NCBI GenBank assembly: GCA_018398765.1
Contig: JAHBMJ010002796.1
Location: 1 to 15,875 of the forward strand
Source: Chromera velia
Taxonomy: Eukaryota > Sar > Chromeraceae
Direction: 5' to 3'
Length of the DNA: 15,875 nt
Positions 1-8,249 of this stretch are shown here, piece after piece. The notes beneath the pieces are model-generated. The model was not told where the DNA came from. It worked only from the letters and a program-made list of their open reading frames with translations, and did no database searches. Position 1 is the stretch's first letter, and each line of letters starts with the position of its first letter. Both the position numbers and the translations under genes were made by a program.

Positions 1-924
1 GAAAGACTAAAAGGAAGCGTAGGGCAGAGAGGAACACAGGTAGTCAACGAGAGAGTGGACGGGATAGAGAGATGGCTGCTGAAGAGAACAAAAAATGAGC
101 TAGACGAGAAGAAGAGAGAGGCGTTTGCACATAGAATAGAAAGAAACATAAGAGAGAAGAGCAGTCAGGAGAAGGCAGAACTGACAGGAGTGATGATGGC
201 TGACGTGCACAGAAAGGTCTCAAACGGAAACCGTCTCCACCTTTCTTTGTTTGAAGACAGAGCAGGTAGAAAGGTTGGCTCGACAATGAAAATAGACAGA
301 GAGAGAATAGGGAGAGCCCCTTTTTGCTATACGAGAGTGGCGCCGCGATCAGAACACAGGAGGAGAGCAGCATGCAGGGTGGGAGACAGGGCTGTGGCTG
401 CGACTCAGGGAAAAATTCCGGTAAGGGGGGGAGAGAAGGTGCCGTTACAGAAAAGGATGTGCCAGTTCTGTCGAGGGTGGTTGGGAATCGAGGTGGTGGA
501 AGATGAAATCCATTTGGTGACAGAATGTCCTGTTTTTGACAGAGAGAGAGCAGAAATGTTCAGAAAGATAGAAGGGAAATGGGACAGCAAGATGGAAGAA
601 AGAGCCAGAAAGGCAGCCACAGAAAGAGAAGGGCTCAACAGAGAAGAGGGAAAAAGGGACAACTCGACGCTTTTCTGTTTTCTGTTGAATGAATGTCATG
701 CCGGAGTGGATGAGTTTTTGGGATGGGCGTCATTCAGACGGAGGGTGTTTGAGGAGTGTCCAGGACGGTACGGACACATAGAGGGAGACGCTCTGGCGGC
801 CAGACATGCAGGAATCACCGGAAGGCAGCGGGCGATCGAGAGACTAACAAAAGAATATGAGGAGACAATTGAGAACTTAGAGACGACCGAAGAAGCGTTA
901 GGGTGGGGAAGGAGGGAGCCGTAG
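1..924 (+). CDS. LINE ORF2 C-terminus with CCHC zinc knuckle (partial)
   Basis: The frame is open from the first base of the window, so the gene starts upstream; the stop is TAG at 922-924. The key motif is CX2CX13HX4C at 460-528 (Cys in CQFC, then DEIHLVTEC), preceded by an Arg-rich stretch and followed by PVFDRERAEMF. This pattern (basic segment, CPxC, acidic ExEH, CPxF/Y) is the usual C-terminal zinc knuckle downstream of the reverse transcriptase in non-LTR retrotransposons, thought to help bind template RNA or target DNA. About 130 charged residues follow, rich in Arg and Glu. The reverse transcriptase itself is not in the window, so the assignment rests on this knuckle, the 3' UTR and the TCAA tail. 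A host gene captured next to a repeat tail is less likely. Confidence 0.75.
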   Translation, partial: ERLKGSVGQRGTQVVNERVDGIERWLLKRTKNELDEKKREAFAHRIERNIREKSSQEKAELTGVMMADVHRKVSNGNRLHLSLFEDRAGRKVGSTMKIDRERIGRAPFCYTRVAPRSEHRRRAACRVGDRAVAATQGKIPVRGGEKVPLQKRMCQFCRGWLGIEVVEDEIHLVTECPVFDRERAEMFRKIEGKWDSKMEERARKAATEREGLNREEGKRDNSTLFCFLLNECHAGVDEFLGWASFRRRVFEECPGRYGHIEGDALAARHAGITGRQRAIERLTKEYEETIENLETTEEALGWGRREP

Positions 925-1085
925 AAGAAGATTGATAAAGCAAACAAAAAGAGCAAGGAAGCCCAAATCACATGCCGTTTCAGATCGATTTTCAGGCCGG
1001 AAAGCCAACGCGGATCCACAGCCGTGGCTCGAACAACGAACAATCATGCAGTAGCGGCCAGGGCAACAGACTCTGGCGGGCCCTG

Positions 1086-1132
1086 AGGGCGGGGTCTGAT
1101 ACCTCAGCTTAGGCTGGGGAACGCCCCGCCCT
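1086..1132 (+). other. Nested stem-loops in the LINE 3' UTR
   Basis: AGGGCGGGG (1086-1094) pairs perfectly with CCCCGCCCT (1124-1132). Inside it, CCTCAGC (1102-1108) pairs with GCTGGGG (1113-1119), with one G-U pair, around a TTAG loop. In stringent-type LINEs such as eel UnaL2, a 3' stem-loop just before the short tandem tail is recognised by the element's own reverse transcriptase. The position here, about 50 nt before the TCAA tail, fits that role, but the role is inferred. Confidence 0.6.
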
Positions 1133-1184
1133 GCTAGCTCTGGCGACAGATAGACATAGCGGGAAGGCCCTAGGGCGGAACATA

Positions 1185-1206
1185 TCAATCAATCAATCAA
1201 TCAATC
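1185..1206 (+). repeat. (TCAA)n LINE tail
   Basis: Five perfect TCAA units plus TC end the element. The sequence changes abruptly to AT-rich TAAATTCAC repeats a few bases later. Confidence 0.8.
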
Positions 1207-1213
1207 TAGAAAT

Positions 1214-1350
1214 CTAAATTCACAGTGAATTTAGCCTCAAAGTTCACTTGTAAATTCACTTAAATTCATCTAAATTCACTGTTTAAATTCACGTAAATTC
1301 ATCCTAGAATTTATCTAAATTCACTTAAATTCATTTGTAAATTCACTTAT
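1214..1350. repeat. Degenerate TAAATTCAC repeat array with palindrome
   Basis: The motif TAAATTCA followed by C or T recurs at roughly 9-16 bp spacing across the array, with variants such as AAGTTCACTTG and GAATTTATC. It opens with a perfect 21-nt palindrome at 1214-1234: CTAAATTCAC, a single A, then GTGAATTTAG. Only the palindrome carries the motif on both strands; the rest is in one orientation. No coding potential is seen. Confidence 0.75.
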
Positions 1351-1688
1351 TTTTGCAGGGTTATTGTTTTTGCATCCCCACCACGGTTGTGAAAAAAAAA
1401 AAGGTCCGGAGAACGTTTTTTTTTGTTTGTTTTTCTGTTTGAAAATTACCCCTAGAAAACCATTGACTAAAACAACACTTATGCAACATTTGAAGAACAG
1501 TTGTTTGTCACCCAACATCGTCAGGCAAAAAAGAAAAATAAAGCGAGAACGGGCTTAAATTATTTTTTTTTCTCTGTGACACGCCTAGTGTTCTAGCCTG
1601 TAGCCTATAGGTTTTAGCTCGCGTTTACATCTAGGTTTACATAAAACTTGTCATATTTTATCGATCCACAAAGTCTACGAGCGAACAA
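1351..1688. other. Non-coding AT-rich spacer, 3' flank of the large minus-strand gene
   Basis: The stretch holds an A10 run near 1391, a T-rich run (1416-1438) and a second T-run (1561-1570). Two short overlapping ORFs in it are low-complexity shadows. It should include the 3' UTR of the minus-strand gene ending at 1689; no canonical AATAAA on the minus strand is evident close to the stop. Confidence 0.5.
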
Positions 1689-4600
1689 TTACATAGAAAC
1701 GCGTTTTAACGACGGCGGACAAGACGAACTTCGGGGACGGTAGGAAACACCAGTAACTCTTTTTTCTATCGGCTTTGGCAAGACTGCCAACAACAAGTTG
1801 TCGAGTTTCCGAGAAGCGGAGAACGGAGAATAGACAGGTGCACTTGGAAAAGGCGAGAAAAGATGAGATGAGTCAGACCTGTTTTCGTCCATCAGAGAAC
1901 TAGTGCGAGAACTATTTTCTCCCTCGCTCTCTTCTCCGCCCTCTCTCTCATCTTCCGCCTGTTGCACTCTATGCACACCTTCATCTCTCTCCTTCTGCTC
2001 TCCTTCTGACCGAAGCTCGGTCTCGTTTTTTCCCATGACTGCACGCAGAATTTTGGCCTTATTCCTGTAATCGTGCTGGCACAGGTAGCGGCAGAGGGCC
2101 TCATCAAAGTCTTTCGTCCCCGACAAATCGATGAACAAGTACCTGTCATAGACCCCGTAGTTGAGCAGACATTTCGGCTCATGTCTTAAATCGAAACGGA
2201 GGAAGTCTCTGAAAACCAGGCTGTATTCCGCATCCCCCCGCATCAAATGCAAAGCCTGACGAGGCAACTGCAAGGGGTGGCTAAAACAAGTCCACATTTT
2301 CTGGAGGGGTGTCGCGAAGGTGACACAAACGCGAAGGGCCTGGTCAACTTCGGACCTCAGCCGTTGGATCTCTGACTTCGGCACTTTGCCCTTCTTTTCT
2401 TCGCTCCGTCTGCGCAGCCGCCATAACTGGGAGAGGAGGTCAGTTACCAACCTCAACAGAGATACCCTTTGGGAAAAGGGCCCAAGTTTGGAGGCCCCCT
2501 TGGACTCCGACTCGTCCGGTGAGGCCAGAACCCCCGCCCACTGTGCATACCCCTCCCCCAGCTCTCTCAGAACCATTGAGAGAAGTCGGAGGGTCTCTAC
2601 TACACGCGGAAGGAGCATTCTGGGATACGACCGGTGCTCGCGGGTGCAGCCATCCCCTTGAAACAAAGAACCATCGTTGATGTCGTGCATCGCATGGTAG
2701 AGCTCTTCAACCTCCTGTGGGGCGAGCCAACCTGTGCGACTTGGCAGTCGGGCCAGGGCTGCGAATGTGTAGGGAGAGCGGCTTCGGATAGCTTCTGTGA
2801 GGCAGTACCGGGATGGGGTGAGGTCGGGATGTCTTCTTCCGATGTACTCCACCACGCTCGCAGCAGCTCTGTCGACTTCGTCTCTGTTCTCTAGTGCTCT
2901 GTCGGCTTCTTCGCGTGTCTCAAAGTCTAGAGACAACACACTCCTCCCGCCTGCTAGGGAATAAAAGAGGGAGGGGGGAGGAGGGGTGCGTCGAATGAGC
3001 ATGCAGAGTATGTTGGCAACCTCGAATGCTAGCTTCTTCTCAGAGAAAGTGTCTGTGTGAATGATGCTGGTCTCATCCCCCCACAGTGGGGGGAACTGTG
3101 AGCGAGGCGGGGGCTCTAAGGGAGGCCACTCGAAGCATTCAGGGGGTAGCTGTCTGACAAGGGAAGGGGCGGCAGTGAGGACCCAGTCAACAATCTCACT
3201 ATTGTGGGAACGGACAGCTGCCATCAAAGTGTCCACTGGGAGACTCTCTGCAATTTCGGCTCCGGACCTTTTGTCCCACTCCTTGATCGCCTTCAACCAC
3301 TCAATCTTCTTCGCCTGCGCAGCGACTGTGTAGGCATTGTTGGGGACCTGCAGAGGGTCGCTGCTCTCTTCAGTGACCATCGCACGGAAAACATCGAAAT
3401 GTCCATTCTTGAGGGCAATCACGGCATCCTCATGGGACCAAAAGAATCGTCTGTCTCTGAACAAACGGGGAGCGCTCTGGCCACTCTCCCCGGTTTCTCC
3501 GTCTCCCTCTCCACCCCTCCCACCCTCACCCCCACCCTCCCATTCATCCACCTCCAAACGAGCCCAACGCACCACTGGCAACTGCCCCTTCTCGGCAGCG
3601 GCACGACACACACCCCGCCAGTACCACGACTGACCCACCCACAAACGGTCAAGATCAGGAAGGACATCAAATTCTTCGTCCTCGTCCCCCATCAAAAACT
3701 CCTGGACATCATCCCACTCCAAAACGTCGTCCTCATTCGGACCCTCACCCCAAAAGTTGTCCCCAAACACCCCCCCCTCACCCACCATCTCCTCATCCAA
3801 ATCAATCTGTTCTTCGTCAACCGCACCACCCTCTTCTAACGGAAGGGGACCATCACCAGCATCCCCCCACATCGCCGGCCCACCCACGTCGACCGGACCA
3901 GCAAAAAGGGGATCAGTAGGACTATACGCAGGAGAAAGGGGAGAAATAAGGGGACTGAACTCCCAGAGACCATAATGATTGACGGGAGCTGGCGGAACCC
4001 AAAAGGCCCACTGCAGGCCTTGCAGCGAATCATGATCAGTCTCTTCCACCCCTCCCCCTTCTCCCTCGCCCTCCCCATTGCCCCCCTCCTGCCCCTCTCC
4101 CTCAAGGTCCCCCTCTCCCTCTGCATCTGTCAGTGAGACTCCTTCCCCCTGCAGACTATCCTCCTCCTGCTGACCCTCTTCGCTCACTGACCCAGAGCCA
4201 CCACCCGCACCTGCCTCCTGAATCCCGACCTCCCCGACCGACGCGACGACCTCACCACCCCCTTCCTCCTCTGCCCGTGTCGGAGGGACGGGACTCAATC
4301 CCCCATCCTCCATCGGACCCTCCCCCTGCTCTCCTGCAGCACCCACTGTCTCCCCCCCTCCTGATTGGAGCTGCGCACATGAAAGTCGAAGAGAGGGCAC
4401 AGAGAGGAGAGAAGACATGAGGAAATTGAATAAGGTATGCCCTGAAGGACAGAAACAACACTAGAGCAAGGATACTACAGAGGGACCGCAATTCTCTTCG
4501 GCGAAAGAAAAGAGCGCAGATTGACAGACGCCAGCACGTCCAAGCACCTCAGAAGTCCAGCTCGTCTTCTCACAGGCAAACTCAAGTGCAGAAAGCCAGA

Positions 4601-6247
4601 AAAGATTCAACTGGCAGAGAAGGAAAACTAGAGCGCAAATCAACGCATACACCGACAGACAGATAGGCGGACAAGCAAGCAAAGGCGCCGACTCACGTTG
4701 CCCGTGATGGGGTTGGACTCAAAAGGTGCGGATGATGAAGATCCCTCAGGAGACGCAGAAGAAGAAGACGACGAAGGAGGAAGAAGAGGTGGAGGAGGAA
4801 GACCATCCCCCCCATGCCCTGCCTCCCCTCCAAGGACCTCCTCTGCACCCGCAGTCTCGTCCTCTCCCTGTCCCCCCTCTCCTTGTGCTGCCTCGTGGGA
4901 GGGGTTCTGTGCCCCCCCTTCTGTGGAGAGTGGGGGCCCCTGAAGGACCACGTCTCCCGCTCCCTCTCCTTCATTCCCCCCCTCAACTTCCTCCTCCTGC
5001 TGCTGCTCTCCCTCCTCCCCCATCGGCTGGTCTCCTTCGCCTCCTTGCTCTGGCAGCTGCTGGGCTTGCTGTTCTGCGTTTTCCTCCCACTGTCTGACAA
5101 CGTCCCTCCACTTTCCGAGAAACCTCTGCTCCTCTTCCTTCAACTCCTTCAAACAGCCAAACCGAGCTAAGTGCTCCACCATCCGATCTCTCCCCAACAC
5201 CCCCAATCTGACTAGATACCTCAGGAGACGGGGCTGCAGAGGCCCCCACTCTCTCAACCAGGTCTGGTCGGAAGAAAGAAAATCACGAAGCCCACCCGAG
5301 GTCAGAGGCAACCCCATGGAGGTGTACAGCCACCCGACTGACACGGCTGCGTCGACTTCGGACCTCATTGCAGCCTGCAGCAACACGGTCCAACTGATCT
5401 GGGCAAAATTCCACGAATACCCACTGTCACGGTCTGCCAAAGAGTATTGCATGTCAGGCTCGTGTTCTGCCTCCTTCTCTCTCACCCCCAACTCAACTTT
5501 GTTCAAACGGTCAACCAAACCAGGCTCCGTCTCGAGAATCAACCGCAACACCGCAACGTTCGAGGCCACCAAAGCGGCACAGAGCATTCCCATCCCTAGA
5601 CTGAGGTTGCATGCGAGCTTCCAGAACAAGGAAGGGGTGTTCTCGAAATTGAACTTGGGACGTAAATACGCGAGATCGCTACATCGGTGCCACATGACTC
5701 GCCACTCATTGCGGGTCCACTTCCGCCTCTCGGGGGGGAGGCTAAGGGTCAGTTTCCACCGGTACCCAGGCAGGTAGGAGAGCAGCTGGGAAACGATTTC
5801 GCGGCTACACTTCTGGGAGGCGTGGCAGAGGACGTACTGCAGAGACGAACAGGGGAACACCTCTTCCGGGTACCAAAAATAGCAGGGAATACCCGTCTGC
5901 TTTGCAGATTCCTTTTCGTGTCTTCTGACGAGCCAAATCGCACTGGGCTTGTCTTTGACATCTATCTCGGCCTCCTCAAAATGCATTCGGCGGGGATCGC
6001 CCCAAGACACCAAGGACGGGGACTCAAAAATAACATCAGAAGTGGTGAGCCTTCCCTCCACGGCCACGGCAAGGTCTTTGCAGATTAGGCGGAAGAGAAG
6101 ACTCCGTTTGCCTCCCAGCAGGGGAATCAGGACAGACTCCCGAACGCTCCGCTGACTCGCAAGAACGAAAACGAAAAGAGGCTGCGGACGCAAAGGAGCA
6201 GAAGAAGCCGACGAGGCGGGAGCCCCTGTGAAATGAGTGGCTTTCAT
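1689..6247 (-). CDS. Large ankyrin-like protein with acidic linker, two exons
   Basis: I propose exons 6247-4697 (517 aa) and 4370-1689 (893 aa), giving about 1410 aa. The donor reads AAC|GTGAGT and the acceptor is a pyrimidine-rich tract ending GCGCAG|CTC; both are phase 0, and the frame stays open. The start is the first true ATG (6247), in context AAGATGA; the longer frame begins at a GTG. Residues 33-65 (SVLIPLL...LLFRLICKDLA) loosely resemble an F-box helix pair. Ankyrin-like helices appear at about 222-248 and in the second exon at about 771-789 (CRAAAEKGQLPVVRWAR), 831-849 (AVIALKNGHFDVFRAMV), 864-882 and 899-918, a style common in giant-virus and algal ankyrin proteins. A Glu/Gly/Gln-rich linker (about 388-635) spans the exon junction. 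The C-terminal 100 residues are Ser/Glu/Arg-rich. No catalytic motif, signal peptide or membrane segment is seen. The function is unknown; a binding or scaffold role is inferred. Confidence 0.72.
4371..4696 (-). other. Phase-0 GT-AG intron of the ankyrin-like gene
   Basis: On the minus strand the intron begins GTGAGT at 4696 and ends GTGCGCAG at 4371, 326 nt. A pyrimidine tract (CTTCTCTCCTCTC...CTCTCTTCGACTTTC) precedes the acceptor. Read through, the first exon runs into a stop at 4640 and the second frame has only an intronic ATG. Splicing instead joins two Glu/Gly-rich stretches of matching composition. Confidence 0.8.
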
Positions 6248-6542
6248 CTTTGCTGCCAACACACAACCGAAGCTGAAAGTTGCTGCTGGCGACTACTGAC
6301 ACGTCTCGGGGGCCAACGATACGAATGAAAGAGAGAAACCGACTTTCGCAAGGGACGACAAGGATCGTGGAGCGATTGTAAGAATGTCTGGAGAAAGCGT
6401 TTCGAAGATTGTTCAAGAGTTCCACAAGCCTCCTCTCAGTTCTCGATCAAAGACTGGGCGGATCTCGGCGGTTAATGCGGTTGCTTGGAGACTGCAAGCA
6501 GTCCGCGGCCGGGAGACGCGCGAGCCAAAGCCGAGCTATTAA

Positions 6543-6550
6543 CATATATA
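6543..6550 (-). promoter_or_regulatory. TATA-like box upstream of the ankyrin-like gene
   Basis: The minus strand reads TATATATG here, about 295 nt before the proposed ATG at 6247, inside a GC-rich stretch with GCGCGCGCGC just upstream (6568-6578). This would leave a 5' UTR of about 260 nt. It is the only TATA-like site near this start. Whether this lineage uses TATA boxes is not known to me. Confidence 0.3.
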
Positions 6551-7958
6551 GCGAGAGCTTGCGTTTTGCGCGCGCGCGGTGTGAGCAGTTTAGGGCGCAA
6601 AAAACAAAAGCGACTGATCCTTGCGAATCATTCATCAGATCTTCACTAATCTTCACCTACGCTGATATGTGCTGACCACCAACAATGCTAAACTTTTTTT
6701 TTTTTTGAAAGGATCAAAATTTACTTAAGTTTGTGTTCGCTGCTAGTCAATCGTAGTTTCTCATCGATCACTGTTTATTAAATACTAGGCTACTTTAGGC
6801 CTAGTGGCCCTCCTCCTAGAGGGCCTATACAGCAGCGACTCCTCCTGCCGTTACGAATAACATTGTGCCCTTCTTCCACTGTCCTGGTCTTCTATCTTGT
6901 ACACATCTGATGCATACCGATGCTCCACTCAGCGCTGCCATGTGCAGTTGTAATATGTGGTAACCGCACTAAACTCAACTGAACGGTATGATGCAAAACG
7001 ATGCAAAGATGGTAAAAGACTAAGTAAAACATGACCATAAAAGTATAAGAAGCAAAAAGTATAGCAAAAATGTATATTTTTTATATCATGTATGATAATA
7101 CATGACCATTAATGACAATAACATGACCGAATTTATAAAAATATTTCTATATCTTCCTAGATTTGTAGTTATATCTTAAAGTACTTTCATACCCTCAGAT
7201 TTCCTGTGTATAGATTGCACATCATTGCACATAGGACTATATTGATGTCTGAAGAGTGAATTCACGTTCACTTCCGCCTGAAAAGCAAAAAGTGTGGCAT
7301 TATATTCAATTATAAACAATAGGATACATTCATCTAGACATTCATGTGAACGACTTCTGCAGCCACTCACACATGCACAGTAAACTTTTTTATAAAAACT
7401 TGATCCCGTCAATAAGCCGTCATAGAGATTCTGTCTGAACAAGCAGGAGATCAATGGTGTATACCATACACTGCGCCTCCGCGTAGAGCTGGCTCCGACT
7501 CGTCCCCTCAAATTTCATCTCACTGTCACTGCATCCTCCGACGGCAACCAAAAGACTCACTGCTACCTGCAGCCCGAGAAAATGAATCACGAACAAAAAA
7601 AAGACTAAAGGAACGCAGGACTGAACAACCAGCATGTTTTTTTTATAAGAGACACTCAAATGACTGAAAAGCAAGACACAGACAACAGCATGCACGCATA
7701 TTGGCAATCGGGGTAGGCGAGATGGTTAAAAAACGACCAAGAAGAAGCAAATTGACTGTCCGTGTGAATATGGGGATATGTCATGGGCACAAGGAGACGC
7801 ATGCAGATTCTCGGCGCCGCTTATCAATCGACAAACGGCCAGGAATGGAGGTACTGCAAAACAAGGCAAGCTTTTCAATGCAGACAAAAACGAAACAAAA
7901 CACGAGATGACGCAAAGGAACAGGTGAAAGAAGGGCAAAAAAGAGGAAAAGGAGCACA

Positions 7959-7963
<5 letters not shown>
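6551..7963. other. AT-rich intergenic region, no gene supported
   Basis: The GC-rich edge up to about 6600 gives way to AT-rich sequence with a T14 run near 6692-6705 and a repeated ACATGACC word (for example around 7029, 7101 and 7121). Two minus-strand ORFs of 95 and 111 codons overlap each other between 7176 and 7707; neither has a recognisable motif, and I do not call them genes. Confidence 0.5.
6784..6825. repeat. Pair of adjacent perfect hairpins
   Basis: ACTAGGC (6784-6790) pairs with GCCTAGT (6799-6805) across 8 nt, and immediately after it GGCCCTC (6806-6812) pairs with GAGGGCC (6819-6825) across 6 nt. They form an isolated GC-rich island in AT-rich DNA. The CTAG-centred arms resemble those inside the transposon at 13571-14383. 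Confidence 0.6.
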
Positions 7964-8000
<37 letters not shown>

Positions 8001-8164
8001 AGAAAAGAAAAGCAAGGAAAGGAACTAAAGGAAAGAAAAAAAGCATAAAACGAACAAAAGAACAAAAGAACGAACGAACGAACGAACGAACGAACGCACG
8101 GACGAAGAAAGGAAGGAAGGAAAGAAAGAAAGAAAAAAAAAAAAGAAAGAAAAAAAAAAAAAAG

Positions 8165-8205
<41 letters not shown>

Positions 8206-8210
8206 GAGAA
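7964..8210. repeat. Composite purine-rich microsatellite cluster
   Basis: From left to right: an uninterrupted AG run (7964-7998), seven GAAC units (8068-8095), GGAA and GAAA units with A12-A13 runs (8104-8189), and a GA run (8187-8209). Bases 8104-8210 contain no pyrimidine at all. ORFs through it are repetitive shadows. The cluster ends 39 bp from the stop codon of the minus-strand gene, so that gene's 3' UTR would be pyrimidine-rich. Confidence 0.9.
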
Positions 8211-8249
8211 CATAAAAAAAACAAACTTGAGGGCGATCTAATTTTCAAA

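Larger units (their letters stand above)
1..1206 (+). mobile_element. 3' end of a non-LTR retrotransposon (LINE)
   Basis: The segment holds the C-terminal part of a retrotransposon ORF (1-924), a 3' UTR of about 260 bp, and a tail of five TCAA units (1185-1206). Such simple tandem tails in place of poly(A) are known from several LINE clades. The 5' part, including the endonuclease and reverse transcriptase core, would lie upstream of the window, so clade and target duplication cannot be judged. The ORF has no stop or frameshift in 924 nt, which suggests a young copy. The insertion boundary is inferred from the end of the TCAA run. Confidence 0.78.

Noticed and set aside
44-699. Minus-strand and alternate-frame ORFs over the LINE coding region
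   Set aside because: They are low-complexity shadows of the Arg/Glu-rich plus frame, which carries the zinc knuckle.
696-1188. Minus-strand ORFs of 96 and 115 codons across the LINE 3' end
   Set aside because: They overlap the LINE coding end and the structured 3' UTR and show no domain.
1321-1558. Short ORFs on both strands in the A/T-rich spacer
   Set aside because: The translations are driven by A and T runs; they are complementary shadows of each other with no start or splice support.
3204-5249. Several plus-strand ORFs (up to 211 codons) opposite the ankyrin-like gene
   Set aside because: Pro/Ser/Leu-rich translations arise from the complement of Glu/Gly-rich codons; the minus frame is long, spliced coherently and has helical repeats.
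7176-7707. Two overlapping minus-strand ORFs of 95 and 111 codons in the spacer
   Set aside because: They have no motif, no clear composition bias of coding DNA and AT-rich surroundings; the hydrophobic stretch in one could be chance.
7964-8098. CRISPR-like array
   Set aside because: The repeats are simple microsatellites (AG, GAAC) with no spacers, in a eukaryotic context.
7726-8248. Ser/Leu/Phe-rich ORFs across the purine cluster
   Set aside because: They are pure microsatellite translation.
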